From CAZVYJ01 sp964631565 (GTDB taxonomy: Bacteria > Planctomycetota > Phycisphaerae > SM23-33): DNA of 64,000 bases. A model generated the notes under the pieces. That model ran no database searches. It was not told where the DNA came from and saw nothing but the letters and a program-made list of their open reading frames with translations. The stretch covers positions 13,981 to 77,980 of the forward strand of contig CAZVYJ010000009.1 of assembly GCA_964631565.1 (NCBI GenBank), given 5' to 3'. Below are positions 1 to 6,702 of the stretch, in pieces; within the stretch, counting starts at the first letter, position 1, and each line of letters opens with the position of its first letter. The translations under genes were made by a program, and so were the position numbers.

Positions 1-10
1 CAAAATAATT

Positions 11-42
11 CAGCGCCAGTCGCGATAACGCGACTGGCGCTG
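11..42. terminator. Perfect 14-bp hairpin, likely bidirectional terminator
   Basis: A perfect 14-base stem (11-24 with 29-42) closes a four-base ATAA loop. It lies just beyond the stop codon of the leftward DUF488 gene and downstream of whatever lies left of the window. Flanking T-runs are short (CCTTTTGC to the right, AATTATTTTG on the other strand), so it could terminate either direction; the strength is inferred. Confidence 0.6.
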
Positions 43-87
43 CCTTTTGCGCCAAGTGAAAACAATGGCCGCGGAATACCGCATCTG

Positions 88-549
88 TCAGGTGTGCATT
101 CTTTCATAAGTTAAATGAACGATTTTCACATTCCCCCACTTTCGGGCTAAAAATTCCGCCGCCAGTCTTCTATGGCAATGATTTGGAGATGCCTCGCTGC
201 ACAGCAGGCATGCGCCGTCGAACTCTTCACGATTAAGTTTCGCATCGGGCTTTCTCTGTTGCAGGATTGCAATGTATTCCCGTTCATACTCTCCCCATGT
301 GACGCCGCCCTTTTTATATCCGTCCAGAAGCTCTTTTGACGGGGCCAGAATCGGCTGGTGCTCGTAGCCGACATCGAGGATTGAACGCAAAAAATACCGC
401 AGGTCGTCGCTCTTCGTGAAACCAGCCAGTTGCGACCGGTTATACAGACGGACGTCTATTACTTTGCGTACGGAATTCTGACGCAATATTTCAAAGAACT
501 CTTTGGCCGTCTTCCCCGCAGAACCTATTGTGTAAAGAGCAATATCCAT
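88..549 (-). CDS. DUF488 family protein
   Basis: A 153-residue cytoplasmic protein of the DUF488 family. The N-terminus has the family opening TIGSAGKTAKEFFEIL (residues 7-22), followed by the DVR motif. The C-terminal half has the conserved CLLCSE and CHRRLAAEF segments, with closely spaced Cys and His residues. No biochemical role is established for the family, and no enzyme activity should be assumed. The ATG is preceded by GGAG at a suitable distance. It stands alone on the minus strand, closed by the hairpin at 11-42. Length is normal for the short form of the family. Confidence 0.85.
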   Translation of the reverse strand: MDIALYTIGSAGKTAKEFFEILRQNSVRKVIDVRLYNRSQLAGFTKSDDLRYFLRSILDVGYEHQPILAPSKELLDGYKKGGVTWGEYEREYIAILQQRKPDAKLNREEFDGACLLCSEASPNHCHRRLAAEFLARKWGNVKIVHLTYERMHT

Positions 550-849
550 TGTTCATCTCCATTCCAGATGGCGACATCATCCTTGAGCCATAAACCTCTA
601 TCACATAATTTCATCCCCCCATACTTATAGCCCATGACGCCCAATTCTCACGAATTCGTATCCCAAAAAGGTTTATCCATCCCATAACTCCAGTCCTTGC
701 AAAGAAATAATTTTTTTACAGAATTTCCTTTGTCGCCAAAAATGCGGAATCAATTGCGTGCGCAAATACGTCCGAAACAGATGTTCGACAAGGTCGCGAA
801 TCTTCGCGGCTGCCGCACGCTGGAGATGTACTGGGGCGGCATCGGCGAC
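550..849. other. Intergenic region without a convincing gene
   Basis: About 300 bases between the DUF488 gene and the small membrane protein. The left part serves as 5' region of the leftward gene. A 39-codon plus-strand reading frame (742-861) ends just before the next gene but has no ribosome-binding site and no recognisable domain, so I do not call it. Nothing else is visible. Confidence 0.5.
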
Positions 850-878
850 TGGAGAGCGTAGCGGAAGCTTTGTATAAT
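850..878 (+). promoter_or_regulatory. Sigma-70-like promoter, probably leaderless
   Basis: A perfect TATAAT at 873-878 is preceded, 17 bases away, by TGGAGA (850-855, 4 of 6 to TTGACA). Only six bases separate the -10 box from the ATG at 885, so transcription would start on or next to the start codon. There is no Shine-Dalgarno sequence in range of that ATG. Confidence 0.5.
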
Positions 879-884
879 TACCGC

Positions 885-1313
885 ATGACCGATTCGACGC
901 AAAACGGGGAAGTCGCATCCAAAACCAACGTGGTGACGTTCGCGGTTGCAATATATTGCGTTCTTTCGGCGGGCTTGATCGCCTCGTGTGTAATCGCCTT
1001 CATGGATATCCCCGGCTGTTTATGGCTGGCCCTGCCCTACGTTTGCCTTTTACTTTTGGAAAGGGTTTTTCATAAAAACAGATTCGAGCGGGTTATTGTT
1101 TTCGTGTTCGCACTGTTCGTCGCATCTTACGGCGTGCTGGCCCTGCTGGACGGGCTGGTGCTGCACGAAGGTTTCCTGGTTTCGACAGACATAAGAATTT
1201 CACATCTGGTAACTTTATTCCTGCCAATCAATCAGATGCAGTATTGCTTCCTTTTTGCAGCCTTTATGTTGCTGTCGCGGCTATTGGCGCACATGTGCAA
1301 AGAAACGTTTTAG
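885..1313 (+). CDS. Small integral membrane protein, function unknown
   Basis: A 142-residue protein with four predicted membrane segments: roughly residues 18-38, 45-60, 68-87 and 110-132. A short polar N-terminus precedes the first helix, and basic residues (HKNRFER) lie between helices two and three. I recognise no family. A TTG five codons upstream (870) would keep the frame, but a TATAAT box overlaps that region, so I prefer the ATG at 885 and a leaderless message. It is followed 70 bases later by trpS, which has its own promoter, so the gene is probably monocistronic. Confidence 0.6.
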   Translation: MTDSTQNGEVASKTNVVTFAVAIYCVLSAGLIASCVIAFMDIPGCLWLALPYVCLLLLERVFHKNRFERVIVFVFALFVASYGVLALLDGLVLHEGFLVSTDIRISHLVTLFLPINQMQYCFLFAAFMLLSRLLAHMCKETF

Positions 1314-1341
1314 ATAACTTCCGCCAATCGCTTTCTCCCGC

Positions 1342-1370
1342 TTGACGCTCCAATGGCCAGTGCCTATTAT
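1342..1370 (+). promoter_or_regulatory. Sigma-70 promoter for trpS-scpA
   Basis: TTGACG (1342-1347, 5 of 6) and TATTAT (1365-1370, 5 of 6) are separated by exactly 17 bases. The expected transcription start near 1377 leaves a leader of only about eight bases before the trpS ATG at 1384. This argues against an upstream in-frame TTG start, which overlaps the -35 box. Confidence 0.75.
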
Positions 1371-1383
1371 CCTGAGCATTGCC

Positions 1384-2361
1384 ATGAGAGTACTATCAGG
1401 AATACAACCATCGGGCAGGCTGCACCTGGGCAACTATTTCGGCGCGATCCGGCAGCATCTGAAGCTGCAGGACGACGGGCATTCGTGCTTCTACTTCATC
1501 GCCAATTACCACGCCCTGACCAGTCTGCAGGACAAGGCCGTCCTTGAAGACCTCACCACGCACGTGGCCATGGTCTATCTCGCCCTCGGCATGGACCCGC
1601 AGAAAACCGTTTTCTTCGCGCAGAGCGACGTGCCTCAGGTGACCGAGCTGTGCTGGATACTTAACACGGTCTGCCCGGTAAGCCTGATGGAAAAAGGCAC
1701 GAGCTACAAGGATAAGATAGCCCGCGGCCTGCCGGCCAGCATGGGCCTGTTCGACTACCCGGTGCTGCAGGCGGCTGACATCGTCATATACGACGCCGAG
1801 TGCGTGCCCGTGGGCGCCGATCAGAAGCAGCACATCGAAATGACACGCGACCTGGCCGCCAAGTTCAACCGCACGTACAACTGCGAGGCGCTCGTGCTGC
1901 CGGAACCTTATATTGTTCCGGAAGTCGCCATCGTGCCGGGCCTCGACGGGCAGAAAATGTCCAAGAGCTACGATAACACAATCGAGCTGATGGCCACCGC
2001 CAAGCAGACACAGAAACGGTGCGCCCAGATAGTCACCGACTCGACCCCGCTTGAAGACCCGAAAAACCCGGACACATGCAACGTCTTCGCCCTGCTGAAG
2101 CTTTTCACCACGGACGAAGAGGCCGCGGACATCGCCGGCAGGTATCGCGCGGGCGGATACGGCTACGGCCACGCGAAGAAGCGGCTGGCCGAGCTTATCA
2201 ACGAGAAGTTCGCGGCGGCCCGCGAGCGATACGTCGAACTGGAAAAAGACCCCGACTACGTGAAAGACGTTCTCCGCGACGGCGGCAGCCGGGCTCGCAA
2301 AGTGGCCGAGTTGACCATGCAGCGGGTCCGCGAAGCCTGCGGAATTGTTACGCATAAATGA
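1384..2361 (+). CDS. trpS: Tryptophanyl-tRNA synthetase
   Basis: Class I aminoacyl-tRNA synthetase that charges tRNA-Trp with tryptophan using ATP. The 325-residue length is typical of the bacterial enzyme. The HIGH-type signature appears as PSGRLHLGN (residues 9-17) and the KMSKS loop is exact at residues 191-195. In between lies the tryptophan-binding region (FDYPVLQAADI, VPVGADQKQHIE). The ATG at 1384 fits the family N-terminus (MRVLSGIQPSG). The stop codon overlaps the scpA start in ATGA (2358-2361), so the two genes are translationally coupled and share the promoter at 1342-1370. Confidence 0.97.
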   Translation: MRVLSGIQPSGRLHLGNYFGAIRQHLKLQDDGHSCFYFIANYHALTSLQDKAVLEDLTTHVAMVYLALGMDPQKTVFFAQSDVPQVTELCWILNTVCPVSLMEKGTSYKDKIARGLPASMGLFDYPVLQAADIVIYDAECVPVGADQKQHIEMTRDLAAKFNRTYNCEALVLPEPYIVPEVAIVPGLDGQKMSKSYDNTIELMATAKQTQKRCAQIVTDSTPLEDPKNPDTCNVFALLKLFTTDEEAADIAGRYRAGGYGYGHAKKRLAELINEKFAAARERYVELEKDPDYVKDVLRDGGSRARKVAELTMQRVREACGIVTHK

Positions 2362-3449
2362 ACGACTACCGCGTTAATCTCGAAATATACAACGGCCCGC
2401 TTGACCTGCTGCTGTACCTCATCAGGCGGGACGAGGTGGATATCTACGATATTCCCATCGCCCACATAACCGAGCAGTACCTCCACTACGTCGAGATGCT
2501 GAAGGAGCTTGACCCGAACATCGTTGGCGACTTCCTTGTGCTGGCGGCCACGCTCATGGAGATAAAGACGCGCATGCTCCTGCCGGCCGCCCCCGCCGAG
2601 GAAGGCGGCGAAGGCGACGAGCTGCAGCTCGACCCGCGTGCGGAGCTGGTCCGCCAGCTTCTGGAATACAAGGCGTTCAAGGACGCCGCCGGCGATCTGC
2701 ATGAAGCAGCCGAAATGCAGTCGCAGAAATTCCCCCGCCGCCCGGCCGACGTCAAGCTCGACGACGGCACGACCGACCTCGAGGATGTCCAGATATGGGA
2801 CCTGTTCGACGCGTTCAGCCGGATAATGGAGGAAATCGGGCAGCGGAAAACGCATCACGAGGTCATATACGACGACACGCCGGTCGAGCTTTACGCCGAA
2901 GACCTGCTGGACAGGCTGAAACGCGAAGGGCCGATGACGTTCCGCCGCGTTTTCGAGGGACGCGGCAGCCGAAGCGAACTGGTCGGGCTTTTCCTGGCCA
3001 TGCTGGAGCTTGTGAGGCAGAAAAAAATATTCGCAACACAGGATGACAACTTCAGTGAGATACATGTACACTTGAACCCGAATCCGCCGGCCGACGATGA
3101 GGAAATCATCTCGCACGAGATGGACATGCCCTCCGGCGGCGAGCCGGCCGATATAAATGATGCAAGCAGTGAAAACGGCGAAAATGATGAAAAAACGTCG
3201 GGACAGTACGTCCCGCAGACTCCTGTAAATGACGAAGAGGAAGACAAGAATATGATGGACACGGAAACAGACTTCGCCATGGATATCGATCTGGACGACC
3301 AGGAAGAGGAAGAGAACGACGACTTCGAGTTTGACGATGACGACGAGGATGAGGAGTTCGACGACGATTTCGATGACGACTTCGACGATGACGATGAAGA
3401 ATTTGAAGACGATGATGAAGAAGAGGCCGACTTCGACGAGGAAGAATAG
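2358..3449 (+). CDS. scpA: Segregation and condensation protein A with acidic C-terminal tail
   Basis: ScpA is the kleisin subunit that bridges the SMC heads in the bacterial condensin. The N-terminal SMC-neck-binding segment is clear (NLEIYNGPLDLLLYLI, residues 6-21, then the helix DFLVLAATLMEIKTRMLLP). A C-terminal winged helix follows at about residues 190-235 (FEGRGSRSELVGLFLAMLELVRQ). After that comes an unusual tail of about 120 residues; the last 50 or so (from about 312) are almost only Asp, Glu and Phe. Total 363 residues against the usual 240-270. The tail DNA is repetitive (GAC/GAT/GAA runs, 3291-3446). No scpB follows. Confidence 0.93.
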   Translation: MNDYRVNLEIYNGPLDLLLYLIRRDEVDIYDIPIAHITEQYLHYVEMLKELDPNIVGDFLVLAATLMEIKTRMLLPAAPAEEGGEGDELQLDPRAELVRQLLEYKAFKDAAGDLHEAAEMQSQKFPRRPADVKLDDGTTDLEDVQIWDLFDAFSRIMEEIGQRKTHHEVIYDDTPVELYAEDLLDRLKREGPMTFRRVFEGRGSRSELVGLFLAMLELVRQKKIFATQDDNFSEIHVHLNPNPPADDEEIISHEMDMPSGGEPADINDASSENGENDEKTSGQYVPQTPVNDEEEDKNMMDTETDFAMDIDLDDQEEEENDDFEFDDDDEDEEFDDDFDDDFDDDDEEFEDDDEEEADFDEEE

Positions 3450-3494
3450 CCGATTAGAGCGTATTATGACAGGGTCTGGCGTTATCGGATTGTA

Positions 3495-3531
3495 GCCCAC
3501 GGCAGCCAGCCCGTATGGGTGAGCCGTGGGT
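3495..3531. repeat. Hairpin repeat, 'cccacggc' type
   Basis: GCCCACGGC (3495-3503) pairs with GCCGTGGGT (3523-3531), one G-T pair, around a loop that itself contains CAGCCCGTATGGGTGAG. First of four structurally different hairpins packed between scpA and the next gene. It looks like an interspersed REP-type element rather than a terminator, since no T-run follows. Confidence 0.6.
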
Positions 3532-3556
3532 ATATGGAGCATATCTAATATAAATA

Positions 3557-3629
3557 AGCCCCGTAAGGGGCGGCACGTGCGTCCACGCCTGCCATAACGA
3601 TTAACATTTGTGTCGCCCCTTATGGGGCT
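3557..3629. repeat. Inverted pair of short hairpins (REPIN-like)
   Basis: Two copies of a REP-like hairpin face each other. The left copy is GCCCC-GTAA-GGGGC (3558-3571) followed by GGCACG. The right copy, GCCCC-TTAT-GGGGC (3615-3628), is preceded by TGTC and reads on the other strand as GCCCC-ATAA-GGGGC-GACAC. The opposed orientation of two REP units matches the REPIN layout mobilised by RAYT transposases in other bacteria; no RAYT gene lies in the window. Confidence 0.65.
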
Positions 3630-3649
3630 GTGTATAAACAGGCGTTTTA

Positions 3650-3673
3650 AGCCCAGCCCTCACGGGCTGGGCT
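3650..3673. repeat. Perfect 10-bp hairpin
   Basis: AGCCCAGCCC (3650-3659) and GGGCTGGGCT (3664-3673) enclose a four-base loop TCAC. It is part of the hairpin cluster 3490-3730. No T-run follows on either strand. Confidence 0.6.
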
Positions 3674-3708
3674 GATATGTAAGCCTGAAATTACAGGTCA
3701 GCGGGCGC

Positions 3709-3730
3709 CATGGCTTGCTTGCAAGCCATG
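3709..3730. repeat. Perfect 9-bp hairpin near the next gene
   Basis: CATGGCTTG (3709-3717) and CAAGCCATG (3722-3730) enclose CTTG. It ends 37 bases before the ATG of the next gene, inside its leader, so it could affect that gene's expression; it also fits as another interspersed repeat. Confidence 0.6.
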
Positions 3731-3767
3731 TAGTCGCACAACGGTGAATATCCACGGGGAGAAAAAA

Positions 3768-5471
3768 ATGAAACGGACGCCGATAGCTGCAGCCGCCCTG
3801 CTGGCGTGCATAGCTGCATACAGTTTTCACGCAACCTTTGCCGACGAGCCGGCCGCCACAAAACCGGACGGAGAAAACGCGGAAAAACCTAACAAGTTCG
3901 GCATCACCGTCTCGAAAGAAACCACGTTCATCACCGAGCCTCTCAACGCCGACGGCACGGTGGACTATGTCGCAGCCGCCAATAACATGCTCTCGAAGGG
4001 CGTAACGAAGGACAACAACGCGGCCGTTCTGATAATCAAGGCCTTCGGCCCGAAGTTTTTCAGAGACGAAGACCCCGCCCCCATACTGAAAGTACTCGAC
4101 ATAACGCTGCCGGAAGACAAAGACGGCGTTCAGTACTATCATAATTACCTGGAATACGCCAGTTTGGCATTTTCAGACAATGAATATAAGGCAAAAATGG
4201 AGTTTCAGAAAAACATGGGGGATGCAGAACTGGCGACAGAACAGCAGAAACCTCTGACCAAAGACCAGCGGCGGTGCGCGAAAGACTGGCTACAGTCAAA
4301 TGCCATGCCCCTGCAGCAACTGACGGAGGCTTCCAGCCGCCCGCAGTTTTACATTCCCTTCATACCGGAAAAAGATCCTGGCGGCGACACTGCCGTTTTT
4401 CTGAATACAAGCTATTTGGCCAACATGAGGCTGATCGCCAATACATTTCGCATGCGGGCTCTTCTGCTGGCAGACGAAGGCGAGATCGACGCGGCCATAA
4501 GAGACACATGTACAATCGCCCGCCTAGGAAACCTTGTGTCCAAGAAAAATCTGATGATTGACCGCATAGTCGGAATCTCGATTAATGTCATGGCACACAA
4601 AACGGCCGGCTATATCGCATCGCATTGCAATCTGACCGCCGAAGAGGCAAAAAAATGCCTTACCGAATTTCAAAAAGTTCCATCTTTACCTCCCATAACA
4701 AAGATTTTCGAATCAAACGAACGGTTCTTCGCACTCAGCTTCTGGCAGTCCTCAGCGAGATTCAGTCTGGATGAGGTTACGCTGTCTTATGCATACCCTG
4801 AAGAAGACAAAAAAATCAAAGTACCTGATGTTCAGCTCAACTGGGACATGCTGCTGAAAATGGAAAACGACTATTTTGATAAACTCGCCGAAGCCGCATC
4901 GGCAAAGACATTCAGAGAACAATACGAGAATCTCAGAAAACTGGACGGCGGCGACGAAAAGGACGATGTCATTCTAAATCCCGACGAATTCGGCGGGACA
5001 AGAGGCAAACTGAAGAAACTTATCGAAGAAATAGGCACGGATGACTGTGATAAACTGACACTAGCTATCTGGAATTTTTCCCATAAAGATTTCATTCCGA
5101 CACACCGATTTTTTGCTCTCGATGCCAGGCAAACTGCAATGCGCCATCTGGCCGAAGTAGCTTTCGCGATGGCGGCTTACAAGGCGGAGAAAGGCGAGTA
5201 CCCTCAGAAGCTTGCTGACCTGGCGCCGGATTATCTGAAAACCGTCCCCAACGACATCTACACAGATAAACCTCTTATATACAGACTCGCAGATGATGGC
5301 TACGTGTTGTACAGCGTCGGCGAGGACATGAAAGACGACGGCGGCGACGAAGGGGACGATTCAGTCGAGAAAAGTCTGCTGGTCCGCGTCGGCGAAAAAC
5401 CAAAAGAGGACGAATCTGTCCCGTCGCCCCAGCCTGGTCCTAATCCGCCGGCTGTTCTTCCGGGACTATAA
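3768..5471 (+). CDS. Exported protein of unknown function with pseudopilin-like C-terminus
   Basis: A 567-residue protein with a clear signal peptide (MKRTPIAAAALLACIAAYSF, cleavage probably near residue 26). The start at 3768 has GGGGA upstream; the in-frame ATG at 3744 would spoil the signal peptide. The central region is helical with no family I recognise. Near the C-terminus the segment KGEYPQKLADLAP, then DKPLIYRLADDGYVLYSVGED and a DDGG motif, resembles the C-terminal part of type II secretion pseudopilins (GspG-like calcium-site region) as found appended to many exported planctomycete proteins. Its 3' end overlaps the convergent gene by 32 bases. Confidence 0.75.
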   Translation: MKRTPIAAAALLACIAAYSFHATFADEPAATKPDGENAEKPNKFGITVSKETTFITEPLNADGTVDYVAAANNMLSKGVTKDNNAAVLIIKAFGPKFFRDEDPAPILKVLDITLPEDKDGVQYYHNYLEYASLAFSDNEYKAKMEFQKNMGDAELATEQQKPLTKDQRRCAKDWLQSNAMPLQQLTEASSRPQFYIPFIPEKDPGGDTAVFLNTSYLANMRLIANTFRMRALLLADEGEIDAAIRDTCTIARLGNLVSKKNLMIDRIVGISINVMAHKTAGYIASHCNLTAEEAKKCLTEFQKVPSLPPITKIFESNERFFALSFWQSSARFSLDEVTLSYAYPEEDKKIKVPDVQLNWDMLLKMENDYFDKLAEAASAKTFREQYENLRKLDGGDEKDDVILNPDEFGGTRGKLKKLIEEIGTDDCDKLTLAIWNFSHKDFIPTHRFFALDARQTAMRHLAEVAFAMAAYKAEKGEYPQKLADLAPDYLKTVPNDIYTDKPLIYRLADDGYVLYSVGEDMKDDGGDEGDDSVEKSLLVRVGEKPKEDESVPSPQPGPNPPAVLPGL

Positions 5472-6360
5472 GCCGGTCGTCGTCGGTTTCCGGTTCTTCT
5501 TTTTTCGCCGTAACGCCGAGGATGAACGGTTTTGTGTCCAGCTTGGGTTCTGTCCCAGCCGGGCGGCCGCACGCAGGGTCGGCCTTGTCGGGAATCTCAA
5601 ACTTCACCGGCTCCGATTTGCCCTCCGGCGAAATGTAAACGCTCAGCTGCGGGTAATACTCCACGGAAATCTTCCGCCAGTCGTCCAGTTTCATCCGCTC
5701 GCGGCGGAGCACGTGTTCCTGGTTGGCGACGCGTTGCCAGCCGCCAGAGTCGAACTCGAAATACCACAGCTCAATCCGCCAGATTATTTCATCCGGTTTC
5801 TGGCCGTAGAACTGCCGCCGGCGGATGCCCTCGACGAGCATCGTCGCCCGCCGGCCGTGGCCCTGTATGTAAATCGGCCGGCGGATATCCAGAAAATCGT
5901 CCAGGTCGGCGACGTATTTTTCAAGCTGCTTCGCGTCGTCCTCGCTGAAGTCGTGCGTCTGCTCAGCCGGCAGTTTTAGCTGCTCGCGGCGTTTGGCGGC
6001 CATCCGAAGCAGGCGGGCGTCGGTGAATTCCAGGTCTATCCCCTCTATCGCCCTGCCGTCGGCGGTTTCGATGCAGACATCATACGTCGCGTCGCCGGCC
6101 AGCGCCTTGAACGCAAACGCCCCGGTTTTCGCGTCGAACGAATCGGGCTTGAATGTTTCGCCCGTCGCCCGCGAGACGAGCCGGACGCTTTCAGCCTTGA
6201 CCTTGTCAGCCGGGCTTATGGCGCCTGTAACGTCGCCGCTTTGCGGCTTGGGCAGTGGAGGCGGATCTTCGGCCAGTTCGCCCGCGGCCAGCCACGCCGC
6301 AAGCACGCAAATCGGAAGCGTTACAACGACGGCGGTCCTGATTTTCGCAGCAATTCGCAT
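5440..6360 (-). CDS. Exported protein, function unknown
   Basis: A 306-residue protein with a signal peptide or N-terminal anchor (RTAVVVTLPICVLAAWLAAG, about residues 9-28). A proline-rich stretch follows, then a region that may be a carboxypeptidase-regulatory or transthyretin-like beta sandwich (SVRLVSRATGETFKP...FAFKALAGDATYDVCIETADG, about residues 55-100); this domain call is weak. The rest has no family I recognise. The ATG at 6360 is preferred to an in-frame GTG two codons earlier, although no strong ribosome-binding site is visible. The stop lies inside the end of the convergent gene. Confidence 0.65.
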   Translation of the reverse strand: MRIAAKIRTAVVVTLPICVLAAWLAAGELAEDPPPLPKPQSGDVTGAISPADKVKAESVRLVSRATGETFKPDSFDAKTGAFAFKALAGDATYDVCIETADGRAIEGIDLEFTDARLLRMAAKRREQLKLPAEQTHDFSEDDAKQLEKYVADLDDFLDIRRPIYIQGHGRRATMLVEGIRRRQFYGQKPDEIIWRIELWYFEFDSGGWQRVANQEHVLRRERMKLDDWRKISVEYYPQLSVYISPEGKSEPVKFEIPDKADPACGRPAGTEPKLDTKPFILGVTAKKEEPETDDDRLIVPEEQPAD

Positions 6361-6394
6361 GGACACAATCGCCTGATATTAATTGTTTATGCGC

Positions 6395-6468
6395 GGCGGC
6401 CTTCCCAGGCTGTCGCGCCGATTGCAGTCGCTTAAACATATCCATGGCGGCATGGGAAGGCCGCCATG
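6395..6468. repeat. Nested inverted repeats
   Basis: GGCGGCCTTCCCA (6395-6407) is a perfect 13-base inverted copy of 6453-6465. Overlapping the right arm is a second hairpin, CATGGCGGC (6443-6451) with GCCGCCATG (6460-6468). The two structures exclude each other. The element lies upstream of both divergent genes. It may be an interspersed repeat or a regulatory switch; I see no T-run. Confidence 0.55.
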
Positions 6469-6581
6469 CAAATGCGCAGGCTGTATTTTCGGGTCAAACC
6501 CGGCGGCGTCTTGCATTAAACACGCCAGTCATTATACTCTGGACGTTTCGTATTAGCATCTTTTCGGAAATGTTCTCCTTG

Positions 6582-6648
6582 CTGGCCGCGAGCGGGAGCG
6601 GGAATCTTGGGTTGATTTTATTTACCGCTCACTGCCGTTCGCGGCTAG
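6582..6648. repeat. REPIN-like inverted pair, 'ctagcc...gaac...gtgag' family
   Basis: Left copy CTGGCCGCGAGCGGGAGCGGG (from 6582) and right copy ending GCGGCTAG (6624-6648), which read on the other strand gives CTAGCCGCGAACGGCAGTGAGCGG. Each can fold by pairing CCGC with GCGG. A related pair at 33817-33891 carries compensatory changes in the same stem, which supports one repeat family. Together with 6395-6468 this accounts for most of the gap 6361-6702, in which I see no gene. Confidence 0.55.
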
Positions 6649-6702
6649 TTTAGTTGCCGCACAAAATACGAAAATGCCGCAGTGTACGTTTAAGAAACGA
6701 AT

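Noticed and set aside
742..861. 39-codon plus-strand reading frame before the small membrane protein
   Set aside because: No ribosome-binding site, no recognisable domain, and its end overlaps the likely promoter of the next gene. It could be a gene remnant but nothing supports that.
2256..3542. 428-codon minus-strand frame opposite scpA
   Set aside because: Shadow frame: Val/Ile/Phe-rich runs are the complement of the acidic ScpA tail, and the plus strand has an intact, coupled scpA.
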